Source: Jiangellaceae bacterium
GTDB taxonomy: Bacteria; Actinomycetota; Actinomycetes; Jiangellales; Jiangellaceae
DNA length: 11,980 nt
Reading direction: 5' to 3'
Assembly (NCBI GenBank): GCA_030146385.1
Contig: JASLBX010000404.1
Location: 1-11,980, forward strand
Notes under the pieces: model-generated
Databases searched by the model: none
Seen by the model: the letters and a program-made list of their open reading frames with translations, nothing else
What the model was told of the DNA's origin: nothing
Part shown: piece by piece, positions 7,031-11,980 of the stretch
Position numbering within the stretch: position 1 is the first letter of the stretch
Layout: each line of letters opens with the position of its first letter
Made by a program: the position numbers and the translations under genes

Positions 7031-7067
7031 CATTCCTGAGCGAGCCGATGTGGGCCTGTCAGGAATG
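7031..7067 (+). terminator. hairpin downstream of the PHP gene
   Basis: CATTCCTGA (7031-7039) and TCAGGAATG (7059-7067) form a perfect 9-bp stem, extendable by two GC pairs past one mismatch, with a 19-nt loop. It lies 54 nt after the PHP stop. There is no T tract. A terminator role is inferred. Confidence 0.4.
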
Positions 7068-7093
7068 ACCCGAAGTTCAGAGCACCTTCGGGT
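7068..7093 (+). terminator. second hairpin directly following the first
   Basis: ACCCGAAG (7068-7075) pairs perfectly with CTTCGGGT (7086-7093) across a 10-nt loop. It abuts the preceding hairpin without a gap. Together they probably insulate the DLW-39/PHP operon from the MerR promoter. Confidence 0.45.
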
Positions 7094-7152
7094 CGATCAC
7101 GTTCCCAAGTCGCCCTATTGACTCATTCCCCTCACACGCGAACCTGCACGGC

Positions 7153-7183
7153 TTGAGGTTGACGCAACGTCAACGTCTACCTT
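7153..7183 (+). promoter_or_regulatory. MerR-type promoter and operator of the TipAL-like gene
   Basis: The -35 TTGAGG (7153-7158) and -10 TACCTT (7178-7183) are separated by 19 bp, the over-long spacer typical of promoters activated by MerR proteins. Inside the spacer is the perfect dyad TTGACGCAACGTCAA (7159-7173), extending outward with further matches (G/C at 7158/7174, A/T and G/C at 7155-7156/7176-7177). The regulator gene starts 47 bp downstream of the -10, so autogenous activation is likely. Confidence 0.75.
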
Positions 7184-7229
7184 CGTAGCTGGATCGGAAA
7201 GCCCGGTCCGGCGATCACGGAGGTTGGCG

Positions 7230-7979
7230 GTGAGCTGGTCGATCAACGAGGTGGCGCGGATGGCGAAGGTCACGTCGCGCACCTTGCGACACTACGACGC
7301 GATCGGTCTGCTGCCGCCCGCCTGGACCGATCACAGTGGCCGGCGCTTCTACGGCGAGGACGAGCTGTTGCGGCTGCAGCAGATCCTGCTGCTGCGCGAC
7401 CTGAGCCTGAGTCTGGACGTTATTGGTGACGTCCTGGCCAGTCAGTCCGAGCAGAGCACGGTTACGGCGCTGCGCAAGCACCGTGAGTGGCTGTCCACGG
7501 AGCGTCAACGACTCGGCCGCTTGATCAAGACCGTGGACGTCACGATCGAGCACTTGGAGAAGGGAGGAGAGATGGCACCGGAGAGCATGTTCGAAGGCTT
7601 CGAGCACAATCCGTACGAAGCCGAAGCCCGCGAGCGGTGGGGCGACGCAGTCGTCGACGAGTCGAAGGACCGGCTGCGCAAGCTGTCGCCTGAGCAGGCC
7701 AAGCAGGCCCAGGAGGGCTTCTGGAAGGTCGGCGCCGCCGTGCGCGAGCTCCGCGACAGCGGCGCGACCGTCGACGACCCGCGGGTCCAGAAGGCGATCG
7801 GCGATCTCCACGAGTGGCTGACGCTGTTCTGGACGCCGAACCGCGAGTCCTTCAGCGGCCTGGCCGACATGTACGTCGACGACGACCGGTTTCGGAAGAA
7901 CATCGGTCGCGGCGATGACGCTTTCGTCGAGTTCCTGCGGGACGCGATGAAGGTGTACGCCGAGACGAGGCTGGGCTAG
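7230..7979 (+). CDS. MerR-family regulator with TipAS ligand-binding domain (TipAL-like)
   Basis: 249 aa. The start is the GTG at 7230, with GGAGG (7219-7223) 6 nt upstream. The N-terminal MerR winged helix-turn-helix spans residues 3-70 (SINEVARMAKVTSRTLRHYD, then IGLLPP). A dimerising coiled coil spans about 75-112. The C-terminal TipAS domain spans about 119-249 (NPYEAEARERWGD, LADMYVDDDRF). TipAL of Streptomyces senses thiopeptide antibiotics, and relatives sense other drugs. The TipAS part here contains no cysteine, so covalent thiopeptide capture as in TipAL is not expected and the ligand is unknown. A strong internal ribosome site and ATG at 7572 suggest a separate short form. No adjacent transporter or resistance gene is seen; it may act mainly on itself and on distant genes. 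Confidence 0.92.
   Translation: MSWSINEVARMAKVTSRTLRHYDAIGLLPPAWTDHSGRRFYGEDELLRLQQILLLRDLSLSLDVIGDVLASQSEQSTVTALRKHREWLSTERQRLGRLIKTVDVTIEHLEKGGEMAPESMFEGFEHNPYEAEARERWGDAVVDESKDRLRKLSPEQAKQAQEGFWKVGAAVRELRDSGATVDDPRVQKAIGDLHEWLTLFWTPNRESFSGLADMYVDDDRFRKNIGRGDDAFVEFLRDAMKVYAETRLG
7561..7574 (+). promoter_or_regulatory. internal ribosome site and ATG for a TipAS-like short product
   Basis: AGGGAGGAG (7561-7569) precedes an in-frame ATG (7572-7574, residue 115 of the long form). Initiation here would give a 135-aa protein (7572-7979) consisting only of the drug-binding domain. Streptomyces lividans tipA is known to produce such an in-frame short protein, TipAS, which sequesters ligand. Confidence 0.55.
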
Positions 7980-8000
7980 TGCCTCGCGGCGCCAGCGGAC

Positions 8001-8020
8001 GGGAGAGCTGCAGATCTCCC
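8001..8020 (+). terminator. small hairpin after the TipAL-like gene
   Basis: GGGAGA (8001-8006) pairs with TCTCCC (8015-8020) around an 8-nt loop, 21 nt after the MerR stop codon. It is short and has no T tract. It lies immediately before the likely tRNA promoter, with -10-like TACCCT at 8033-8038. Confidence 0.35.
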
Positions 8021-8055
8021 CGACGCTGGCTGTACCCTTGGTTCGGGTCTGTTGA

Positions 8056-8128
8056 GGGGCGATAGCTCAGTTGGTAGAGCACCTGCTTTGCAAGCAGGGG
8101 GTCGCCGGTTCGAGTCCGGTTCGCTCCA
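8056..8128 (+). tRNA. tRNA-Ala (anticodon TGC)
   Basis: A 73-nt cloverleaf. The acceptor stem is GGGGCGA (8056-8062) with TCGCTCC (8121-8127), followed by discriminator A8128. The D arm is GCTC-AGTTGGTA-GAGC. The anticodon arm is CCTGC-TTTGCAA-GCAGG with anticodon TGC at 8089-8091. The T arm is GCCGG-TTCGAGT-CCGGT. The acceptor stem contains the G3:U70 wobble pair, the identity determinant for alanyl-tRNA synthetase. CCA is not encoded. In many actinobacteria this gene follows tRNA-Ile downstream of gyrA. Here the upstream neighbour is the TipAL-like gene and no tRNA-Ile is present in the window. Confidence 0.98.
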
Positions 8129-8164
8129 CTCCCTTCAACCCTCGCCCAAACTGGCTGCTCACTT

Positions 8165-8223
8165 TCGGTAGCGGACACTCTACAGATCGAGAACGATCGG
8201 AAGTGTTCACATCACGCTACCGA
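8165..8223 (+). promoter_or_regulatory. nested stem-loop leader of the dodecin gene
   Basis: Three nested pairings occur. The outer 9-bp stem is TCGGTAGCG (8165-8173) with CGCTACCGA (8215-8223). The middle stem is GACACT (8174-8179) with AGTGTT (8202-8207, one G-U). The apical stem is GATCG (8185-8189) with CGATC (8194-8198), closed by an AGAA loop. The outer stem ends 2 nt before the ribosome site GGGAGG (8225-8230). This could be a regulatory RNA if transcribed from upstream, for example with tRNA-Ala, or a protein operator in DNA. It matches no riboswitch class that I recognise. Confidence 0.45.
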
Positions 8224-8235
8224 TGGGAGGTAGTC

Positions 8236-8439
8236 ATGACCTCTGTCGCCCGCATCACCCAGATCAGCTCCCGTTCCGAGACGGGATTCGAGGACGCGGT
8301 CCGGGTCGGCATCGAGCGCGCCAACGCCACTCTCCGCAATGTCAGCGGTGCCTGGGTCAAGGACATGAAAGTCGAGTGCCAGAACGGTCAGATCACCGCG
8401 TACCAGGTGATGCTGGAGGTGACGTTCGTCCTGGAGTGA
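8236..8439 (+). CDS. dodecin family protein
   Basis: 67 aa, starting at the ATG 5 nt after GGGAGG (8225-8230). Dodecins are small beta-alpha-beta-beta proteins that assemble into hollow dodecamers, storing or buffering flavins and in some cases binding CoA. The pattern is typical: a first strand (SVARITQISS), a helix (FEDAVRVGIERANATLRN), and two strands (AWVKDMKVECQNG, ITAYQVMLEVTFVLE). The flavin-stacking Trp of classical dodecins (LRNLDWFEV) is not at its usual position. Here the segment reads LRNVSGAWVKDM with W40 displaced by two residues, as in a dodecin-like subgroup. Ligand use is therefore uncertain. It lies downstream of tRNA-Ala and a structured leader, and a strong terminator follows. 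Confidence 0.88.
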   Translation: MTSVARITQISSRSETGFEDAVRVGIERANATLRNVSGAWVKDMKVECQNGQITAYQVMLEVTFVLE

Positions 8440-8459
8440 CGTCTCGGCTGAAGTACTAC

Positions 8460-8514
8460 ACGAAGCCCCGTGGGGTGAGACCGCTGTTCGCGATCTCGGC
8501 CCACGGGGTTTCGT
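8460..8514. terminator. strong bidirectional terminator between convergent genes
   Basis: ACGAAGCCCCGTGGG (8460-8474) pairs with CCCACGGGGTTTCGT (8500-8514) over 15 bp with one G-U pair. Inside, GAGA (8477-8480) pairs with TCTC (8494-8497). Outside, AAGTA (8451-8455) and TACTT (8514-8518) can extend the stem past a bulge. It lies between the dodecin stop (8439) and the stop of the convergent gene (8548) and can end both transcripts. Confidence 0.8.
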
Positions 8515-8547
8515 ACTTACTCACCAACTCCAGGCCGGTGCCGGACG

Positions 8548-9501
8548 CTAGCTCTGGCCGCCGTCCAGCGGTTGCTGGCCTTCGGTGGAATCGGACGGCG
8601 TGCTCTCGGCCGCCTTGTCGCTCGCGGCCTTCTGGGTAGTCGCCGCGCCACCCTGATTTGCCGCCGTGCTCTTCTTGGTTGCGCTGGTCTTCTTGGCGGT
8701 CGTCTTCTTCGCTGGACTGGTCTTCTTGGCGGTCGTCTTCTTGGCCGTCGCCTTCTTGGTCACGTCGGCGTCACCCGCCGCGGGCGTCTCCTTCGTCGGC
8801 GCGGACGGCTCGGAGGGAGCGTGTGGCGCGGCTTCGGTGTCGGCCACTGCGTCGTCTGGGCTCGCCCCGGCGGTGTCGTCGGCCGGACTCGGAACCCACG
8901 GCGCGGCGGACGGGTCGTACGTCGTCCACTGCTCGGAGCTGCTGCGCCGGCGCAGGACGGCCGCCACCCCGGCTCCGGCTGCGGCGAACCCACCCAGCAC
9001 GAGCGCGAGGCGCTTGCGCCGCTTGCGCTTCTTAGGCGTCTCGGCCAGTGCGTGCGACCGATTGGAGACGTCGCCGGCGCGCTCGGCGACTCGGTCCGCG
9101 GCCGCAGCCACCGCGTCGGCCAGGCGCGGCACGACGTCGTCCAGCATCTTCTCCTTGGCGTTGGCGGCGGCGGGAGCGACGCGCTCGCGGGCTGCCTCGA
9201 CGGCCGGTGCGGTGCGGCCCCTCGCTGACTCGACGACCGGACCAATGCGTTCGCGCGCCTTCGCCACTCTTGGAGCCGCGGCGTCGCGCGCAGTGGTCGC
9301 GTATGGCTTGAGCCGATCGGCAAGGTCGCCGGCGCCCTCGGCGCCTGCCTCCCCTGCCTTGCGCGCCGCCTCCCTGGCGGCTTTGCGCGCGGTGTCGGCA
9401 GCCTCTCTAGCGACCTGGGCTGCTTCTCGCGCCCTGGTGGCGGCATCGGCGCGATGGTTGCGCCGGCGCAGCTTGGCGCGTACGTCGGTGAGTGCGAACA
9501 T
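8548..9501 (-). CDS. Ala-rich single-TM protein with Lys-rich repeat tail (DUF5324-like)
   Basis: 317 aa. The ATG is preceded by GAGGAGG (9507-9513). Residues 15-155 are Ala/Arg/Glu-rich and predicted long amphipathic helices, similar in character to DUF5324 proteins that lie near the same genes in Streptomyces; this match is from memory of context and composition. A very basic stretch (KKRKRRKR, 157-164) precedes one membrane segment at about 165-184. The C-terminal half (185-317) is Pro/Ala/Thr-rich and includes AKKT/AKKTT repeats at about 248-278, like the tails of histone H1-like or mycobacterial HupB proteins. Function is unknown; coupling of membrane and nucleoid is one possibility. It faces the dodecin gene and diverges from ppiA. 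Confidence 0.75.
   Translation of the reverse strand: MFALTDVRAKLRRRNHRADAATRAREAAQVAREAADTARKAAREAARKAGEAGAEGAGDLADRLKPYATTARDAAAPRVAKARERIGPVVESARGRTAPAVEAARERVAPAAANAKEKMLDDVVPRLADAVAAAADRVAERAGDVSNRSHALAETPKKRKRRKRLALVLGGFAAAGAGVAAVLRRRSSSEQWTTYDPSAAPWVPSPADDTAGASPDDAVADTEAAPHAPSEPSAPTKETPAAGDADVTKKATAKKTTAKKTSPAKKTTAKKTSATKKSTAANQGGAATTQKAASDKAAESTPSDSTEGQQPLDGGQS
8668..8760 (-). repeat. degenerate tandem repeat encoding AKKT motifs
   Basis: An identical 24-bp unit occurs at 8686-8709 and 8719-8742 (33-bp offset, 11 codons), within a wider run of GTCTTCTTGG-type copies. It encodes the Lys-rich AKKTTAKKTS motifs of the minus-strand membrane protein. Being in frame, it could expand or contract without disrupting the gene. 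Confidence 0.75.
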
Positions 9502-9641
9502 ATCGGGCCTCCTCGTAGCCTCTTGTTAGGCCCCTTCCCCGTACAACACCCGATCATGCCGCGTTCCGGGCCGGATGCCCAGCGAACCACCGACATGCGA
9601 GTATGAGGATCGTCAATTTGTCATCACGTGAAGGGCTCATT

Positions 9642-10172
9642 GTGGCCGACGAACTGTACGCGACGCTGGCTACCAACCGCGGCGACGTCACGGTCAAGCT
9701 GTTCCAGAACCACGCGCCGAAGACGGTGCGCAACTTCGTCGAGCTCGCCGAGGGTGGCCGCGAGTGGGTCGACCCGAACACCGGGGAGCGGACCAACGCC
9801 AAGCTGTACGACGGGACGGTCTTCCATCGGGTGATCGCCGGCTTCATGATCCAGGGCGGCGACCCGCTCGGTTCGGGCAGGGGTGGGCCCGGCTACAAGT
9901 TCGCGGACGAGATCCATCCCGAGCTGGTCTTCGATCGGCCTTACCTGCTGGCGATGGCTAACGCAGGCCCGAACACGAACGGTTCCCAGTTCTTCATCAC
10001 CGTTGGCCCACAGCCTCATCTGAACCGGAAGCACACGATCTTCGGAGAGGTCGCTGACGCGTCGAGCCGTGAAGTCGTGGACGCGATCGCCAACACGCAG
10101 ACGGACCGCATGGACAGTCCGGTCGAGCCAGTCGTGATCGAGTCGGTCAGTATCAACCGAACCCAAACCTGA
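9642..10172 (+). CDS. ppiA: cyclophilin-type peptidyl-prolyl cis-trans isomerase
   Basis: 176 aa. The GTG at 9642 is chosen because AAGGG (9631-9635) lies 6 nt upstream and homologues begin near AELYATL; an ATG at 9603 would add 13 unrelated residues. It catalyses cis-trans isomerisation of X-Pro bonds. Catalytic motifs are present: FHRVIAGFMIQGGDP (Arg, Phe, Gln), NTNGSQFFIT (Gln, Phe) and HTIFGEV. The position of the human cyclophilin A Trp121 is His here (PHLNRKH), a change often seen in bacterial forms and linked to weak cyclosporin binding. No signal peptide is seen, so it is cytoplasmic. The rhomboid gene follows after 13 nt, so they probably form an operon, in the conserved ppiA-rhomboid-crgA order. 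Confidence 0.95.
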   Translation: MADELYATLATNRGDVTVKLFQNHAPKTVRNFVELAEGGREWVDPNTGERTNAKLYDGTVFHRVIAGFMIQGGDPLGSGRGGPGYKFADEIHPELVFDRPYLLAMANAGPNTNGSQFFITVGPQPHLNRKHTIFGEVADASSREVVDAIANTQTDRMDSPVEPVVIESVSINRTQT

Positions 10173-10185
10173 CTCCGCCGCGGAC

Positions 10186-11037
10186 ATGAGCTCGACGCCC
10201 GCACCGAGCGTGCCGACGTGCTACCGGCATCCCGACCGGGAAACCTACATCCGCTGCTCGCGATGTAACCGGCCGATCTGCCCGGACTGCATGAACGCGG
10301 CTCCGGTCGGCTTTCAATGCCCGGAATGCATCCGGGAGGGTAAGGCGACCGTACGTCAGCCGACGACGGTCCTCGGTGGCAAGCCCCGTGAGCAGGATGA
10401 CCTGGTCACAAAGGTCCTCATCGGTGTCAATGCCGGTATCTGGTTGATCGGGATGATCGCTGGCGCAGATCGCCTGCTCGAGCCGCTCGCCCTCGCGAAC
10501 ATCGTGCGGTTCGAGCCGGGCGCTCCGCTCGTTGGAGTCCTCTTCGGCGACTGGTACCGAATGCTCACCGCTGCGTTCATCCACGTACAGATCTGGCACA
10601 TCGCCCTCAACATGTTCGCCCTGTGGATTCTCGGCTCGTCACTCGAGCCGGTACTCGGGCGATGGCGCTTCATCGCGCTGTACCTGCTGTCGGCGCTGGG
10701 CGGCAGCGTCGTGTCACTGCTTGGCCTACCGCCTGGTGGTTACTCGATCGGTGCCTCTGGAGCGGTCTTCGGTCTCTTCGGCGCTCTGTTCGTCGTGGCC
10801 CGGCGCTTCGGCAGGGACGTCTCTTCCGTCCTGGTGATCCTTGGCATCAACGCGGTGATCGGTTTCACGGTCCCTGGCATCGACTGGCGGGCCCACCTCG
10901 GTGGCCTGATCACCGGTGCGCTGCTTGCCTTCACCTTTGCCCACGCGCCGAAGACGCACCGAGCCATGTTCAGCGTCGCTGCTTGCTCGGTCGTGCTCGC
11001 CGCGATCGTGTTGGTGGCCGCGCTGTTCGTGGCGTAA
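10186..11037 (+). CDS. rhomboid intramembrane serine protease with N-terminal zinc-binding domain
   Basis: 283 aa. A cytoplasmic N-terminus carries a B-box-like zinc cluster: C12, H15, C24, C27, C32, C35, C45 and C48. About six or seven membrane segments follow. The catalytic Ser191 is in GASGAVFG and the catalytic His237 in AHLGG, forming the dyad. The HxxxN motif H138-IAL-N142 (oxyanion) is also present, so an active protease is expected; its substrate is unknown. An acidic/neutral loop after the first segment (about 95-122) and WRxxTAAFIH-type residues are typical. The ribosome site before ATG 10186 is weak, and coupling to ppiA 13 nt upstream is likely. It converges with crgA, and the gap between them carries the DnaA-box-like cluster. 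Confidence 0.95.
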   Translation: MSSTPAPSVPTCYRHPDRETYIRCSRCNRPICPDCMNAAPVGFQCPECIREGKATVRQPTTVLGGKPREQDDLVTKVLIGVNAGIWLIGMIAGADRLLEPLALANIVRFEPGAPLVGVLFGDWYRMLTAAFIHVQIWHIALNMFALWILGSSLEPVLGRWRFIALYLLSALGGSVVSLLGLPPGGYSIGASGAVFGLFGALFVVARRFGRDVSSVLVILGINAVIGFTVPGIDWRAHLGGLITGALLAFTFAHAPKTHRAMFSVAACSVVLAAIVLVAALFVA

Positions 11038-11072
11038 CACCGACCGAACTGGACGCTCCGCCCCATGGACAG

Positions 11073-11148
11073 TTATCCACAGGGACTATCCACAGTGGGG
11101 ATGAATTACATTCGTGTAATCACGGCTGTGGATGAACGCTGTGGATGC
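11073..11148. promoter_or_regulatory. mirror-symmetric cluster of four DnaA-box-like 9-mers
   Basis: TTATCCACA (11073-11081, perfect consensus) and CTATCCACA (11086-11094) lie on the plus strand. TGTGGATGA (11127-11135) and TGTGGATGC (11140-11148) are minus-strand copies (TCATCCACA, GCATCCACA). Within each pair the offset is exactly 13 bp, and both pairs are symmetric about 11110.5. A hairpin sits at the centre (11105-11120). It lies in the non-coding gap between the convergent rhomboid and crgA genes. It could bind DnaA or, as RNA, fold into a long hairpin terminator. Confidence 0.6.
11105..11120. terminator. 6-bp hairpin with TTCG loop at the centre of the cluster
   Basis: ATTACA (11105-11110) pairs with TGTAAT (11115-11120) around TTCG. 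This is one of the few AT-rich stretches in the window. It could be a DNA-unwinding spot or the tip of a larger terminator hairpin formed by the flanking mirror repeats. Confidence 0.45.
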
Positions 11149-11151
11149 CGG

Positions 11152-11397
11152 TCACTTCCACTGCGTGGCGGTGATGAACCCTCCTGTGATCAGTCCCATG
11201 CCGATGACCAGGTTCCAGCCACCAAGGTCCGACATCAGTGGCACGTTCTCACCGGCTACGTAGTAGACGACGATCCATACCAGGCCGAGCAACAGGAGGG
11301 TCACCATCGTCGGAGCGACCCACCGCCCGGACGCGCCCCCCTCCTCGCGGGTCGGCGGGATGTAGTCGTCCTTGCGACGACGACGGGATTCGGGCAC
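11152..11397 (-). CDS. crgA: cell division protein CrgA
   Basis: 81 aa from the GTG at 11397, with AAAGGA (11406-11411) 8 nt upstream. Longer in-frame extensions have no support. CrgA is a small divisome membrane protein of actinobacteria that coordinates FtsZ-ring and peptidoglycan synthesis. The N-terminus is basic (PESRRRRKDDYIPP). The first TM segment is about residues 25-45 (WVAPTMVTLLLLGLVWIVVY). A short loop with the typical VPLMSDLGGWNL follows, then a second TM segment (about 58-76, GMGLITGGFITATQWK at the end). Length and motif order fit the family. It is transcribed away from the DUF881 gene and towards the rhomboid gene, as in related genomes. Confidence 0.94.
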   Translation of the reverse strand: MPESRRRRKDDYIPPTREEGGASGRWVAPTMVTLLLLGLVWIVVYYVAGENVPLMSDLGGWNLVIGMGLITGGFITATQWK

Positions 11398-11579
11398 GGT
11401 GCTCGTCCTTTCACGTACGTGGTTGACCTGTACCCCCACGGTGGACGCTACCTGGTGAGCAACCGGAGCTTGCTCGCAGAGCAGCCGTGGGAACAATGGA
11501 GTGTAGATTGTTCGTCCTAGTGTGAGGCAATCAGGCGGTAACCAACGCCGTCCAGGGCCGGTAGATCTAAGGAGGCGGC

Positions 11580-11980
11580 GTGTCGTCGGTGCGGTCGTGG
11601 CGGTTCGCCGCGCCGCTTGCGCTCGCGGCCTGTGGACTGCTACTCGTGACGAGCGCCAAGATCGCTGACGGCACGGACTTGCGCGGCAGCGGCCACGCTG
11701 AACTTGGGGATCTCGTCCGCGACGCCGAACTTCGCGGTGAGGAGTTGTCCGGAGCTGCCGAGCAGCTGCGCGCCCAGATCGACGAGCTGTCCAACAACGA
11801 CGGATCGCAAGGATCTGGCGAGCAGCAGCAACTCGAGGAGTTCGCTGAACTAGCTGGGATGACCCCCGTCGAAGGCCCCGGGCTGCAGGTCACACTGTCC
11901 GACGCACCAGAGCCGCTTGGTCTTGCAGATGACCAGAGCCTGGAAGACTACATCGTCCACCAGCAGGACCTCGAGGCGGT
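11580..11980 (+). CDS. DUF881 family membrane-anchored protein (partial, 3' end outside window)
   Basis: The first 133 codons of an open frame that reaches the window edge. The start is the GTG at 11580, with AAGGAGG (11569-11575) 4 nt upstream. An N-terminal hydrophobic anchor (about residues 8-25, FAAPLALAACGLLLVTSAK) is followed by the family-typical (G)TDLR and an extracytoplasmic coiled coil (about 42-95, many Glu/Gln/Leu). The DUF881 core then begins with VEGPGLQVTLSDAP. Function is unknown; the family sits beside crgA, a sortase and pknB-cluster genes in actinobacteria, so a cell-envelope or division role is likely. The 182-bp gap to crgA (11398-11579) must carry both divergent promoters. 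TAGATT at 11504-11509 is a possible -10, but I see no convincing -35. Confidence 0.85.
   Translation, partial: MSSVRSWRFAAPLALAACGLLLVTSAKIADGTDLRGSGHAELGDLVRDAELRGEELSGAAEQLRAQIDELSNNDGSQGSGEQQQLEEFAELAGMTPVEGPGLQVTLSDAPEPLGLADDQSLEDYIVHQQDLEA

Noticed and set aside
8129..8164. tRNA-Ala 3' end considered as an integration attachment site
   Set aside because: No duplicated tRNA 3' fragment or integrase is found in the window.
8668..8760. Short direct repeats considered as a CRISPR or VNTR-like array
   Set aside because: The repeats are in frame inside a coding sequence, degenerate, and without spacers; they encode the Lys-rich motif.
8572..9529. Leu/Val-rich plus-strand frames that look like membrane proteins
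   Set aside because: They are the antisense of Lys codons (CTT) and Ala codons of the minus-strand repeat protein, which has a strong ribosome site and TM segment.
9603..9641. ATG at 9603 as start of ppiA
   Set aside because: It adds 13 residues not found in cyclophilins, while the GTG at 9642 has a well-placed AAGGG and matches the usual N-terminus.
11398..11496. 33-residue N-terminal extension of CrgA
   Set aside because: It has no similarity to the family and no ribosome site. The GTG at 11397 gives a normal CrgA length with AAAGGA upstream.
11620..11650. Lipobox-like LAAC in the DUF881 N-terminus
   Set aside because: The cysteine is in the middle of the hydrophobic segment and is followed by more hydrophobic residues (GLLLVTSA), so an uncleaved membrane anchor is more likely than a lipoprotein signal.

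Overview
The window is from a high-GC actinobacterium. Codon use is strongly G/C at third positions and GTG starts are frequent. The right half carries an actinobacterial gene order normally found close to the replication origin: tRNA-Ala(UGC), cyclophilin PpiA, rhomboid protease, CrgA and a DUF881 protein. I recall the same order around alaT-ppiA-crgA in Mycobacterium tuberculosis. The organism cannot be named from the sequence alone.

Left part (1-3172, all minus strand): an ECF sigma factor and a one-TM, acidic-tailed putative anti-sigma partner form a tight operon that ends in three consecutive hairpins (1-122). Upstream of it lies a stand-alone long-type argininosuccinate synthase (argG), apparently read from a GTG with little or no leader.

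Middle part (3173-7979): a decayed SAM-dependent methyltransferase, split over at least seven frame changes and missing an internal block, faces a DUF222/HNH (13E12-type) endonuclease gene across a perfect 10-bp terminator hairpin. The HNH start region carries a degenerate LexA-like palindrome. Diverging from it are a DLW-39 small protein and a PHP-domain phosphoesterase with an N-terminal helix-hairpin-helix. Next comes a TipAL-type MerR regulator with a textbook MerR promoter (19-bp spacer holding a perfect dyad) and a strong internal ribosome site for a TipAS-like short form.

Right part (7980-11980): tRNA-Ala; a dodecin-family gene preceded by a three-tier nested stem-loop leader; a bidirectional terminator; a convergent membrane-anchored Ala/Lys-rich protein (DUF5324-like) with AKKT repeats; then ppiA and a zinc-finger rhomboid protease. 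After these come the convergent divisome gene crgA and, diverging from crgA, the start of a DUF881 gene cut by the window edge. The 114-bp gap between the rhomboid and crgA genes holds four DnaA-box-like 9-mers in two mirror-image pairs, each pair with the same 13-bp period, around a small TTCG-loop hairpin. I consider this the most interesting non-coding structure in the window.

I see no CRISPR array, insertion sequence or defence island. The points most worth checking are the mirror DnaA-box cluster, the dodecin leader, the TipA internal start with loss of the thiopeptide-capturing cysteine, and the SOS-like box at the HNH gene.
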